DNA from: Rhipidocladum racemiflorum
Taxonomy: Eukaryota; Streptophyta; Magnoliopsida; Poales; Poaceae
NCBI GenBank assembly: GCA_036346355.1
Contig: CM070592.1
Coordinates: forward strand, 37,226,193-37,290,192
DNA: 64,000 bases
Direction: 5' to 3'
Numbering within the stretch: the stretch's first letter is position 1; every line of letters begins with the position of its first letter. This document shows positions 48,727 through 61,526 of this stretch, piece after piece. Below the pieces are notes generated by a model. The model saw nothing but the letters and a program-made list of their open reading frames with translations. It made no database searches and was not told the origin of the DNA. The position numbers and the translations under genes were made by a program.

Positions 48727-49142
48727 GACCATAACCGTAAACCCTAAAATCCTAATCCTAAACCCTAAATCCTAAATATTTAACTCTAAACCCCAAACCA
48801 GAAACAAAAAACCATAAAACCCTAAATCCTAAAACATAAAATCGTACAGGCAAAACCCTAAACCCCAAAAGCCACAACTCTAAACCCTAAAATTGTAAAA
48901 CCTAAACCATAACCGCAAACCCCGACCTAAAACTGTAGACCATAACCGTAAACCCTAAATCCCTAAACCCTAACCCTAAACCTTAAACAATAAACCTTAA
49001 CCCTAAACAATAAACCTTAAACCCTAACCTTTAAACCCTAACCCTAAACCCTAAATACTAAAACATAACCCAAACCCTAAACCCTAAACAATAAACCCTA
49101 AACCCTAAACCCTAACATAAAACCTAATCCCTAAAACCTAAA

Positions 49143-49246
49143 CAAGTTAACCAACGATCTCTACTATCCCCTCATTTCCCAGCAAAAGCGAGCAAGGAAA
49201 ATCCAGAGCCAACACTGAATCACCTCGTTTCGTCCCCCCATTGACC
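49143..49246 (+). repeat. D core
   Basis: Clean. Followed by aaaacgttaacc, as in 51,621, where older units read aaaatgttaacc. Confidence 0.9.
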
Positions 49247-49732
49247 AAAACCCTAAACCCTAAAACGTTAACCCTAAACCCCAAACCATAAACCATAAAA
49301 CCGTAAAATCGTAAAGCCAAAACCCTAAACCCCAAAAGCCACAACTCTAAACCCTAAAACTGTAAAACCTAAACCCTAACCGCAAACCCCGATCCAAAAT
49401 TGTAGATCATGACCGTAAACCCTAAATCCCTAACCCTAAACCTTAAGCAATAAACACCAAACCATAATGCTAAACCCAAAAATCGTAAACCCTAAACCAT
49501 AAACAATAAAACACTAAACCATAAACAATAAAACACTAAACCCGAACAATTAAAACCTAAACCCTAATATGTAACCCTAAACACCAAACCTTAAACTCTA
49601 AACACCTAAAACCGAAATCCTAAAACCCAAAACCTTTAACCATAAAACCCTAAAGCCAAAACCCTAAACCCTAACCATAAACCCTAAGACTTAACCCTAA
49701 AACTGTAAAACCTAAACCATAACAGCAAACCC

Positions 49733-49772
49733 CAACCGAAAACCAGAACCAGAATCAGAAACCCTAAAACCC
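49733..49772 (+). other. Rule-like scrambled patch
   Basis: Three consecutive words change the same way against 52,207-52,247: ccgtaaa to ccagaa twice, and actgtaaa to atcagaa. Each rewrite drops one or two bases. Independent mutation would not repeat one rewrite three times in 35 bp. Confidence 0.65.
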
Positions 49773-49838
49773 TAACCCTAAACCTAAACCTTAAACTATA
49801 AAACCCTAAAACCTAAAAGCCCATCCGTAAAGCCTAAA

Positions 49839-49936
49839 CCGGTGACTTGTCAGCCGCTGGCTTGGCGCCACGCCGCCACCAAACAAGTAGCCCAGCGAGC
49901 TCTACGATCCCCTCGTTTGCCCAAGAAAAGCTAGTA
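49839..49936 (+). repeat. A core, A-acc with ccggtg
   Basis: Carries ccggtgac where the two earlier units have tcggtgac, a variant separating units 3-4 from 1-2. Confidence 0.9.
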
Positions 49937-50428
49937 GACCATAACCGTAAACCCTAAAATCCTAATCCTAAACCTAAATCCTAAATCGTTAACCCTAAAC
50001 CCCAAACTAAAACAAAAACCATAAAACCCAAAATACCAAACCAAAAAATAAATGCAGGCAAAACCCAAACCCCAAAAGCCACAACTCTAAACCCTAAAAT
50101 CAGAAACCTAAACCCTAACCGCAAACCCCGACCCAAAACTGTATATCATAACCGTAAACCCTAAATCCCTAACCCTAAACCTTAAGCAATAAACCCTAAA
50201 TCCTTAACCCTAAACAATAAACCCTAAACCCTAACCCTAAACCCTAAACCTAAACCCTAAATACTAAAGCATAACCCAAACCCTAAACCCTAAACAATAA
50301 ACCCTAAACCCTAAATAATAAACCCTAAACCCAACACTAAACCCTAACCCTAAGCCCTAAACCTAAACCCTAAATACTAAAGCATAACCCAAACCCTAAA
50401 ACCTAAAACCACATCGCAAAAGCCTAAA

Positions 50429-50772
50429 CCGGCGGCTTCTCAGCCGCAGACTTGGCGCCTCGTCGCTACCGAACAAGTAGCCCAGCGAACTCTGCGATCC
50501 CCTCGTTTGCCCAACAAAAGCTCAGAATCATCTCCTTTCATCCAAGTGAGCTCAAAAGGTAAAAAGAAATCAAATAAAAGACATATATTTTTCCAAGAGA
50601 GCTCAAAAGGCAAAAAGAAATCAAATAAACAACCCACATTTAATTAAATAGCATCCCTAAAACCTAAACAAGTTAACCAACGATCTCTACCATCCCCTCA
50701 TTTCCCAGCAAAAGCGAGCAAGGAAAATCCAGAGCCAACACAGAATCACCTCGTTTCGTCCCCCCATTGCCC
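50429..50772 (+). repeat. B core, clean
   Basis: Matches 45,453, apart from agttaaccaacgatc in the right half. Confidence 0.9.
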
Positions 50773-51118
50773 AAAACCCTAAACGCTAAAACGTTAACCC
50801 TAAACCCCAAACCATAAACCATAAAACCGTAAAATCGTAAAGCCAAAACCCTAAACCCCAAAAGCCACAACTCTAAACCCTAAAACTGTAAAACCTAAAC
50901 ATTCACCGCAAACCCTTATCCCTAACCGCAAACCCCGACCCAAAACCGTAGACTAACCATAAACCCTGGATCCTTAACCCTAAACCATAAACATTAAGGA
51001 ATAAACATTAACCGTAAACAACAAACCCTAAAACCTACTCTAAACCCTAAGCCTAAACCCTAAACACTAAAGCATAGCCAAAACCCTAGAACCTAAAACC
51101 CCATCCCTAAAGCCTAAA

Positions 51119-51216
51119 CCGGTGACTTGTCAGCCGCTGGCATGGCGCCACGCCGCCACCAAACAAGTAGCCCAGCGAGCTCTACGATCCCCTCGTTTGC
51201 CCAAGAAAAGCTAGTA
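51119..51216 (+). repeat. A core, gctggcatgg type
   Basis: Start of the fourth, last 2.49-kb unit. Right flank ccataatcgtaaacc (CG context change). Confidence 0.9.
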
Positions 51217-51620
51217 GACCATAATCGTAAACCCTAAAATCCTAATCCTAAACCCTAAATCCTAAATCGTTAACTCTAAACCCCAAACCAGAAACCAAAA
51301 ACCATAAAACCCTAAATCCTAAAACATAAAATCGTACAGGCAAAACCCTAAACCCCAAAAGCCACAACTCTAAACCCTAAAATTGTAAAACCTAAACCAT
51401 AACCGCAAACCCCGACCTAAAACTGTAGACCATAACCGTAAACCCTAAATCCCTAAACCCTAACCCTAAACCTTAAACAATAAACCTTAACCCTAAACAA
51501 TAAACCTTAAACCCTAACCTTAAACCCTAACCTTTAAACCCTAACCCCAAACCCTAAACCCTAAACAATAAACCCTAAACCCTAAACCCTAACCGCAAAA
51601 CCTAATCCCTAAAACCTAAA

Positions 51621-51724
51621 CCAGTTAACCAACGATCTCTACTATCCCCTCATTTCCCAGCAAAAGCGAGCAAGGAAAATCCAGAGCCAACACTGAATCA
51701 CCTCGTTTCGTCCCCCCATTGACC
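51621..51724 (+). repeat. D core
   Basis: Begins ccagttaacc in place of caagttaacc. Otherwise as 49,143. Confidence 0.9.
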
Positions 51725-52317
51725 AAAACCCTAAACCCTAAAACGTTAACCCTAAACCCCAAACCATAAACCATAAAACCGTAAAATCGTAAAGCCAAAA
51801 CCCTAAACCCCAAAAGCCACAACTCTAAACCCTAAAACTGTAAAACCTAAACCCTAACCGCAAACCCCGATCCAAAATTGTAGATCATGACCGTAAACCC
51901 TAAATCCCTAACCCTAAACCTTAAGCAATAAACACCAAACCATAATGCTAAAACCAAAAATCGTAAACCCTAAACCATAAACAATAAAACACTAAACCAT
52001 AAACAATAAAACACTAAACCCGAACAATTAAAACCTAAACCCTAATATGTAACCCTAAACACCAAACCTTAAACTCTAAACACCTAAAACCGAAATCCTA
52101 AAACCCAAAACCTTAAACCATAAAACCCTAAAGCCAAAACCCTAAACCCTAACCATAAACCCTAAGACTTAACCCTAAAACTGTAAAACCTAAACCATAA
52201 CAGCAAACCCCAACCCAAAACCGTAAACCGTAACTGTAAACCCTAAAACCCTAACCCTAAACCTAAACCTTAAACTATAAAACCCTAAAACATAAAAGCC
52301 CATCCGTAAAGCCTAAA

Positions 52318-52415
52318 CCGGTGACTTGTCAGCCGCTGGCTTGGCGCCACGCCGCCACCAAACAAGTAGCCCAGCGAGCTCTACGATCCCCTCGTTTGCC
52401 CAAGAAAAGCTAGTA
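52318..52415 (+). repeat. A core, A-acc with ccggtg
   Basis: Clean. Left flank aaaacataaaagccc differs by one base from other units. Confidence 0.9.
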
Positions 52416-52910
52416 GACCATAACCGTAAACCCTAAAATCCTAATCCTAAACCTAAATCCTAAATCGTTAACCCTAAACCCCAAACCAGAAACAAAAAAC
52501 CATAAAACCCAAAATACTAAACCATAAAATCGTACAGGCAAAACCCTAAACCCCAAAAGCCACAACTCTAAACCCTAAAACTGTAAAACCTAAACCCTAA
52601 CCGCAAACCCCGACCCAAAACTGTATATCATAACCGTAAACCCTAAATCCCTAACCCTAAACCTTAAGCAATAAACCCTAAATCCTTAACCCTAAACAAT
52701 AAACCCTAAACCCTAACCCTAAACCCTAAACCTAAACCCTAAATACTAAAGCATAACCCAAACCCTAAACCCTAAACAATAAAACCTAAACCCTAAACAA
52801 TAAACCCCAAACCTAACACTAAACCCTAACCCTAATCCCTAAGCCTAAACCCTAAATACTAAAGCATAACCCAAACCCTAAAACCTAAAACCACATCGCA
52901 AAAGCCTAAA

Positions 52911-53254
52911 CCGGCGGCTTCTCAGCCGCAGACTTGGCGCCTCGTCGCTACCGAACAAGTAGCCCAGCGAACTCTGCGATCCCCTCGTTTGCCCAACAAA
53001 AGCTCAGAATCATCTCCTTTCATCCAAGTGAGCTCAAAAGGTAAAAAGAAATCAAATAAAAGACATATATTTTTCCAAGAGAGCTCAAAAGGCAAAAAGA
53101 AATCAAATAAACAACCCACATTTAATTAAATAGCATCCCTAAAACCTAAACAAGTTAACCAACGATCTCTACCATCCCCTCATTTCCCAGCAAAAGCGAG
53201 CAAGGAAAATCCAGAGCCAACACAGAATCACCTTGTTTCGTCCCCCCATTGCCC
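52911..53254 (+). repeat. B core, clean (last B core)
   Basis: Private caccttgtttcg (CG to TG). Followed by only about 140 bp of unit spacer before the next domain. Confidence 0.9.
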
Positions 53255-53436
53255 AAAACCCTAAACGCTAAAACGTTAACCCTGAACCCCAAACCATAAA
53301 CCATAAAACCGTAAAATCGTAAAGCCAAAACCCTAAACCCCAAAAGCCACAACTCTAAACCCTAAAACTGTAAAACCTAAACATTCACCGCAAACCCCAA
53401 ACCCTAAAACCTAAAACCCCATTCTTAAAGCCTAAA

Positions 53437-53534
53437 CCGGTGAGTTGTCAGCCGCTGACTTGGCGCCACGCCGCCGCCAAACAAGTAGCCTAGCGAGTTC
53501 TACGATCCCCTTGTTTGCCCAACAAAAGCTAGTA
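53437..53534 (+). repeat. A core, A-agt, first of the right-hand domain
   Basis: Preceded by ccccattcttaaagcc, also seen at 61,429. Private tagcctagcgag. Confidence 0.9.
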
Positions 53535-54410
53535 CACCATACCTCTAAACCCTAAACCCTAAACCCTAACCCTAACCCTAAACCCTAAACCCTAACCCTA
53601 AACCTAAACCTCAAACCATAAAACCCTAAAGCCAATACCCTAAACCCTAATCATCAACCCTAAAAACCATAACTCTAAACCCTAAAATTGTAAACCCTAA
53701 AGCCTAACCGCAAAACCTAAACCTTAAACCCCAAATCCGAAAACGTAACCCTAAACCATAACCGCAAACCCCGACCCAAACATGTAGATGATAACCGTAA
53801 ATCCTAAATCCCTAACCCTAAACCCTAAACCTTAAGCAATAAACACCAAACCTTAACGCTAATCCCTAAAATCGTAAACCCTAAACGCTAACCATAAACC
53901 CTAAAACCCTAACCCTAAACCTAAACCTTAAACCATAATACCGTAAAGCCAAAACCCTAAACCCTAACCATCAACCCTAAATCCTAACCGCGAAAACCTA
54001 AACCCTAAACCCTAAACCCAAACCCTAAACACTAAACCCTAAAGCCTAAATCCTAAAGCTAACCCTAAACCATAAACCCTAAACCCTAAAACGCTAACCC
54101 TAAACCTTAAACCATAAAACCCTAAAGCCAATACCCTAAACCATAAAACCCTAAACCCAAAACCCTAAACCATATAACTCTAAACCTTAAAACTGTAAAC
54201 CCTAAACCCTAACCGCAAAACCTAAACCTTAAACCCTAAATCCTAAACCCTAAACGCTAAACCTAAACCCTAAACCCTAAACCTTAAGCAATAAACATTA
54301 ACCCTAAACAACAAACCCTAAAACCCTAACTCTAAACCCTAAGCCTAAACACTAAACTCTAAAGCATAGCCCAAACCCTAAAACCTAAAACCCCATCCCT
54401 AAAGCCTAAA

Positions 54411-54507
54411 CCGGTGACTCGTCAGCCGCTGACTTGGCACCACGCCGCCGCCAAACAAGTACCCAAATGAGTATCTGATCCCCTTGTTTGCCCAACAAAG
54501 GCTAGTA
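54411..54507 (+). repeat. A core, A-cac, scrambled middle
   Basis: Middle reads tacccaaatgagtatctgat, in place of taccccagcgagctgtacga. Confidence 0.88.
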
Positions 54508-55496
54508 CATCATAACCGTAAACCCTAAAATCCTAATCCTAAACCCTAAATCCTAAATCGCTAACCCTAAACCCCAAACCAGAAACCGTAAACCATAAAA
54601 CTCTAAACCCCTAAATCGCAAACCATAAAATCGTAAAGGCAAAACCCTAAACCCCAAAAGGCACAACTCTAAACACTAAAACTGTAAAACCTAAACCCTA
54701 ACCAAAAACCCTGACCAAAAACTGTAGATCATAACCGTAAACCCTAAATCCCTAACCATAAACCCTAAACCTTAAGCAATAAACACCAAACCTTAATGCT
54801 AAACCCTAAAATCGTAAACCCTAAACGCTAACCCTAAACCATAAACAATAAAACACTAAACCCTAACAATTAAAACCTAAACCCTAATATGTAACCCTAA
54901 ACACCAAACCTTAAACTTTAAACACCTAAAACAGAAATCCTAAAACACTAAACCTTAAACCTAAACCGTAAACCATAAAACCCTAAATCCAAAACCGTAA
55001 ACCCTAACCATAAACCCTAAGTCTTAAACCTAAACTGTAAAACCTAAACCATAACAGCAAACCCCAACCCTAAACCATAAACCGTAACTGTAACCCTAAA
55101 ACCCTAAACCTAAACCTTAAACCATAAGTCTAAAGCCAAAACTCTAAACCCTAACCACCAACCCTAAAAACCATAACTCTAAACCCTAAAACAGTAAACC
55201 CTAAACCCTAACCACAAAACCTAAATTCTAAACCCTAAACCGTAACCCTAAACACAAACCTTAAACTCTAAACACATAAAACCGAAATACTAAAGCCCTA
55301 AACACTTAACCCTAACCGCAAACCCCGACCCAAAACCGTAGACTAACCATAAACCCTAAACCCTAAACCTTAAGCAATAAACACTAACCCTAAACAACAA
55401 ACCCTAAAACCCTGACTCTAAACCCTAGGCCTAAACCGTATACACTAAAGCATAGCCCAAACCCTAAAACCTAAAACCACATCCATAAAGCCTAAA

Positions 55497-55594
55497 CCGG
55501 TGAGTTGTCAGCCGCTGACTTGGCGCCACGCCGCCGCCAAACAAGTAGCCCAGCGAGTTCTACGATCCCCTTGTTTGCCCAACAAAAGCTAGTA
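55497..55594 (+). repeat. A core, A-agt
   Basis: Clean. Left flank accacatccataaagcc is private. Confidence 0.9.
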
Positions 55595-56484
55595 CACCAT
55601 AACTCTAAACCCTAAACCCTAAACCCTAACCCTAACCCTAAACCCTAAACCCTAAAACCCTAACCCTAAACCTAAACCTCAAACCATAAAACCCTAAAGC
55701 CAATACCCTAAACCCTAATCATCAACCCTAAAAACCATAACTCTAAACCCTAAAATTGTAAACCCTAAAGCCTAACCGCAAAACCTAAACCTTAAACCCC
55801 AAATCCGAAAACGTAACCCTAAACCATAACCGCAAACCCCGACCCAAACCTGTAGATCATAACCGTAAATCCTAAATCCCTAACCCTAAACCCTAAACCT
55901 TAAGCAATAAACACCAAACCTTAACGCTAATCCCTAAAATCGTAAACCCTAAACGCTAACCCTAAACCCTAAAACCCTAACCGTAAACCTAAATCTTAAA
56001 CCATAATACCGTAAAGCCAAAACCCTAAATCCTAACCATCAACCCTAAACCCTAACCGCAAAAACCTAAACCCTAAACCCTAAACCCAAACCCTAAACAC
56101 TAAACCCTAAACCCTAAATCCTAAAGCTAACCCTAAACCATAAACCCTAAACCCTAAAACCCTAACCCTAAACCTAAACCTCAAACCATAAAACCCTAAA
56201 GCCAATACCCTAAACGATAAAACCCTAAACCCTAAACCCTAAACCATATAACTCTAAACCCTAAAACTGTAAACCCTAAACCCTAACCGCAAAACCTAAA
56301 CCTTAAACCCTAAATCCTAAACCCTAAACGCTAACCATAAACCCTAAACCCTAAACCTTAAGCAATAAACATTAACCCTAAACAACAAACCCTAAAACCC
56401 TAACTCCAAACCCTAAGCCTAAACACTAAACTCTAAAGCATAGCCCAAACCCTAAAACCTAAAACCCCATCCCTAAAGCCTAAA

Positions 56485-56582
56485 CCGGTGACTCGTCAGC
56501 CGCTGACATGGCACCACGCCGCCGCCAAACAAGTACCCCAGCGAGCTATACGATCCCCTTGTTTGCCCAACAAAGGCTAGTA
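56485..56582 (+). repeat. A core, A-cac
   Basis: Private gacatggcacc and gagctatacg. Middle unscrambled. Confidence 0.9.
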
Positions 56583-57572
56583 CATCATAACCGTAAACCC
56601 TAAAATCCTAATCCTAAACCCTAAATCCTAAATCGCTAACCCTAAACCCCAAACCAGAAACCGTAAACTATAAAACTCTAAACCCCTAAACCGCAAACCA
56701 TAAAATCGTAAAGGCAAAACCCTAAACCCCAAAAGGCACAACTCTAAACCCTAAAACTGTAAAACCTAAACCCTAACCAAAAACCCTGACCAAAAACTGT
56801 AGATCATAACCGTAAAATCTAAATCCCTAACCATAAACCCTAAACCTTAAGCAATAAACACCAAACCTTAATGCTAAACCCTAAAATCGTAAACCCTAAA
56901 CGCTAACCCTAAACCATAAACAAGAAAACACTAAACCCTAACAATTAAAACCTAAACCCTAATATGTAACCCTAAACACCAAACCTTAAACTCTAAACAC
57001 CTAAAACAGAAATCCTAAAACACTAAACCTTAAACCTAAACCGTAAACCATAAAACCCTAAATCCAAAACCGTAAACCCTAACCATAAACCCTAAGTCTT
57101 AACCCTAAACTGTAAAACCTAAACCATAACAGCAAACGCCAACCCTAAACCATAAACCGTAACTGTAACCCTAAAACCCTAAACCTAAACCTTAAACCAT
57201 AAGTCTAGAGCCAAAACTCTAAACCCTAACCATCAACCCTAAAAACCATAACTCTAAACCCTAAAACAGTAAACCCTAAACCCTAACCGCAAAACCTAAA
57301 TTCTAAACCCTAAACCGTAACCCTAAACACAAAACCTTAAACTCTAAACACATAAAACCGAAATACTAAAGCCCTAAACACTTAACCCTAACCGCAAACC
57401 CCGACCCAAAACCGTAGACTAACCATAAACCCTAAACCCTAAACCTTAAGCAATAAACGATAACCCTAAACAACAAACCCTAAAACCCTGACTCTAAACC
57501 CTAGGCCTAAACCGTATACACTAAAGCATAGCCCAAACCCTAAAACCTAAAACCCCATCCTTAAAGCCTAAA

Positions 57573-57670
57573 CCGGTGAGTTGTCAGCCGCTGACTTGGC
57601 GCCACGCCGCCGCCAAACAAGTAGCCCAGCGAGTTCTACAATCCCCTTGTTTGCCCAACGCAAGCTAGTA
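57573..57670 (+). repeat. A core, A-agt
   Basis: Has ttctacaatcc (CG to CA) and cccaacgcaagc. Confidence 0.9.
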
Positions 57671-58553
57671 CACCATAACTCTAAACCCTAAACCCTAAAC
57701 CCTAACCCTAACCCTAAACCCTAAACCCTAAAACCCTAACCCTAAACCTAAACCTCAAACCATAAAACCCTAAAGCCAATACCCTAAACCCTAATCATCA
57801 ACCCTAAAAACCATAACTCTAAACCCTAAAATTGTAAACCCTAAAGCCTAACCGCAAAACCTAAACCTTAAACCCCAAATCCGAAAACGTAACCCTAAAC
57901 CATAACCGCAAACCCCGACCCAAACCTGTAGATCATAACCGTAAATCCTAAATCCCTAACCCTAAACCCTAAACCTTAAGCAATAAACACCAAACCTTAA
58001 CGCTAATCCCTAAAATCGTAAACCCTAAACGCTAACCCTAAACCCGAAAACCCTAACCCTAAACCTAAACCTTAAACCATAATACCGTAAAGCCAAAACC
58101 CTAAACCCTAACCATCAACCCTAAACCCTAACCGCAAAAACCTAAACCCTAAACCCTAAACCCAAACCCTAAACCCTAAACCCTAAACCCTAAATCCTAA
58201 AGCTAACCCTAAACCACAAACCCTAAACCCTAAAACCCTAACCCTAAACCTAAACCTCAAACCATAAAACCCTAAAGCCAATACCCTAAACCATAAAACC
58301 CTAAACCCTAAACCATATAACTCTAAACCCTAAAACTGTAAACCCTAAACCCTAACCGCAAAACCTAAACCTTAAACCCTAAATCCTAAACCCTAAACGC
58401 TAACCCTAAACCCTAAACCCTAAACCTTAAGCAATAAACATTAACCCTAAATAACAAACCCTAAAACCCTAACTCTAAACCCTAAGCCTAAACACTAAAC
58501 TCTAAAGCATAGCCCAAACCCTAAAACCTAAAACCCCATCCCTAAAGCCTAAA

Positions 58554-58651
58554 CCGGTGACTCGTCAGCCGCTGACTTGGCACCACGCCGCCGCCAAACA
58601 AGTACTCAAATGAGTCAGACGATCCCCTTGTTTGCCCAACAAATGCTAGTA
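58554..58651 (+). repeat. A core, A-cac, scrambled middle
   Basis: Middle reads tactcaaatgagtcagacg, close to the 3,019 core but not to 56,485 two units away. Private acaaatgctag. Confidence 0.88.
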
Positions 58652-59640
58652 CATCATAACCGTAAACCCTAAAATCCTAATCCTAAACCCTAAATCCTAA
58701 ATCGCTAACCCTAAACCCCAAACCAGAAACCGTAAACCATAAAACCCTAAACCCCTAAACCCCAAACCATAAAATCGTAAAGGCAAAACCCTAAACCCCA
58801 AAAGGCACAACTCTAAACCCTAAAATCAGAAACCTAAACCCTAACGACAAACCCCGACCAAAAACTGTAGATCATAACCGTAAACCCTAAATCCCTAACC
58901 ATAAACCCTAAACCTTAAGCAATAAACACCAAACCTTAATGCTAAACCCTAAAATCGTAAACCCTAAACGCTAACCCTCAACCATAAACAATAAAACACT
59001 AATCCCTAACAATTAAAACCTAAACCCTAATATGTAACCCTAAACACCAAACCTTAAACTCTAAACACCTAAAACAGAAATCCTAAAACACTAAACCTTA
59101 AACCTAAACCATAAACCATAAAACCCTAAATCCAAAACCGTAAACCCTAACCATAAACCCTAAATCTTAACCCTAAACTGTAAAACCTAAACCATAACAG
59201 CAAACCCCAACCCTAAACCATAAACCGTAACTGTAACCCTAAAACCCTAAACCTAAACCTTAAACCATAAGTCTAAAGCCAAAACTCTAAACCCTAACCA
59301 TCAACCCTAAAAACCATAACTCTAAACCCTAAAACAGTAAACCCTAAACCCTAACCGCAAAACCTAAATTCTAAACCCTAAGCCGTAACCCTAAACACAA
59401 AACCTTAAACTCTAAACACATAAAACCGAAATACTAAAGCCCTAAACACTTAACCATAACCGCAAACCCCGACCCAAAACCGTAGACTAACCATAAACCC
59501 TAAACCCTAAACCTTAAGCAATAAACACTAACCCTAAACAACAAACCCTAAAACCCTGACTCTAAACCCTAGGCCTAAACCGTATACACTAAAGCATAGC
59601 CCAAACCCTAAAACCTAAAACCCCATCCTTAAAGCCTAAA

Positions 59641-59738
59641 CCGGTGAGTTGTCAGCCGCTGACTTGGCGCCACGCCGCCGCCAAACAAGTAGCCCAGCGA
59701 GTTCTACGATCCCCTTGTTTGCCCAACACAAGCTAGTA
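59641..59738 (+). repeat. A core, A-agt
   Basis: Has cccaacacaagc, shared with 61,429. Confidence 0.9.
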
Positions 59739-60814
59739 CACCATAACTCTAAACCCTAAACCCTAAACCCTAACCCTAAACCCTAAACCCTAAACCCTAA
59801 AACCCTAACCCTAAACCTAAACCTCAAACCATAAAACCCTAAACCCAATACCCTAAACCCTAATCATCAACTCTAAACCCTAAAATTGTAAACCCTAAAG
59901 CCTAACCGCAAAACCTAAACCTTAAACCCCAAATCCGAAAACGTAACCCTAAACCATAACCGCAAACCCCGACCCAAACATGTAGATCATAACCGTAAAT
60001 CCTAAATCCCTAACCCTAAACCCTAAAACTTAAGCAATAAACACAAAACCTTAACGCTGATCCCTAAAATCGTAAACCCTAAACGCTAACCCTAAACCCT
60101 AAAACCCTAACCCTAAACACTAAACCCTAAACCCTAAATCCTAAACCTAAACCTCAAACCATAAAACCCTAAAGCCAATACCCTAAACCATAAAACCCTA
60201 AACCCTAAACCATATAACTCTAAACCCTAAAACTGTAAACCCTAAACCCTAACCGCAAAACCTAAACCTTAAACCCTAAATCCTAAACCGTAACCCTAAA
60301 CCCTAACCGCAAACCCCGACCCAAAATCAGAGATCGAATCAGTAAACCCTAAATCCCTAACCCTAAACCCTAAACCTTAAGCAATAAACACCAAACCTTA
60401 ACGCCAAACCCTAAAATCGTTAACCCTAAACGCTAACCCTAAACCCTAAAACCCTAACCCTAAACCTAAACCTTAAACCATAAAACCGTAAAGCCAAAAC
60501 CCTAAACCCTAACCATCAACCCTAAACCCTAACCGCAAAACCTAAACCCTAAACCCTAAGCCCTAACCCTAAACACTAAACCCTAAACCCTAAAACCCTA
60601 AACCCTAAACCCTAAAGCCATAAACCGTAACCATAAACCCTTAACCGTAACCCTAAACCCTAACCGCAAACCCCGACCCAAAACTGTAGATCATACTCGT
60701 AAACCCCAAATCCCTAACCCTAAACCCTAAACCTTAAGCAATAAACACCAACCCTTAACGCTAAACCCTAAAATCGTAAATCCTAAACGCTAACCCTAAA
60801 CCCTAAAACCCTAA

Positions 60815-60840
60815 CCCTAAACCTAAACACCAAACCTTAA
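60815..60840 (+). other. Junction where an A-cac core is missing
   Basis: The spacer reads ctaaacctaaacaccaaacc, passing directly from words that normally precede an A-cac core to words that normally follow it by several hundred bp (caccaaaccttaaactct). Deletion across the shared cctaaac-type words explains the 1,788-bp unit without an A-cac core. Confidence 0.65.
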
Positions 60841-61428
60841 ACTCTAAACACCTAAAACAGAAATCCTAAAACCCTAAACCTTAAACCTAAACCGTAAACC
60901 ATAAAACCCTAAATCCAAAACCGTAAACCCTAACCATAAACCCTAAGTCTTAACCCTAAATCAGAAACCTAAACCATAACAGCAAACCCCAACCCTAAAC
61001 CATAAACCGTAACTGTAACCCTAAAACCCTAACCCTAAACCTAAACCTTAAACCATAAGTCTAAAGCCAAAACTCTAAACCCTAGCCATCAACCCTAAAA
61101 ACCATAACTCTAAACCCTAAAACAGTAAACCCTAAACCCTAACCACAAAACCTAAATTCTAAACCCTAAACCGTAACCCTAAACACAAAACCTTAAACTC
61201 TAAACACATAAAACCGAAATACTAAAGCCCTAAACACTTAACCCTAACCGCAAACCCCGACCCAGAACCGTAGACTAACCATAAACCCTAAACCCTAAAC
61301 CTTAAGCAATAAACACTAACCCTAAACAACAAACCCTAAAACCCTGACTCTAAACCCTAGGCCTAAACCGTATACACTAAAGCATAGCCCAAACCCTAAA
61401 ACCTAAAACCCCATTCTTAAAGCCTAAA

Positions 61429-61526
61429 CCGGTGAGTTGTCAGCCGCTGACTTGGCGCCACGCCGCCGCCAAACAAGTAGCCCAGCGAGTTCTACGATCC
61501 CCTTGTTTGCCCAACACAAGCTACTA
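61429..61526 (+). repeat. A core, A-agt
   Basis: Ends ctactacacc in place of ctagtacacc. Confidence 0.9.

Larger units (their letters stand above)
43649..53395 (+). repeat. ~2.49-kb higher-order tandem array (about four units)
   Basis: The unit order is A core (gctggcatgg), D core, A core (gctggcttgg), B core with its D-like right half. First-core starts are 43,649, 46,143, 48,629 and 51,119 (steps 2,494, 2,486 and 2,490). The B cores step 45,453, 47,942, 50,429 and 52,911. The last unit ends near 53,395 in caccgcaaaccccaaaccc and is not followed by another gctggcatgg core. The spacer between cores is the same variant order in every unit. Confidence 0.93.
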
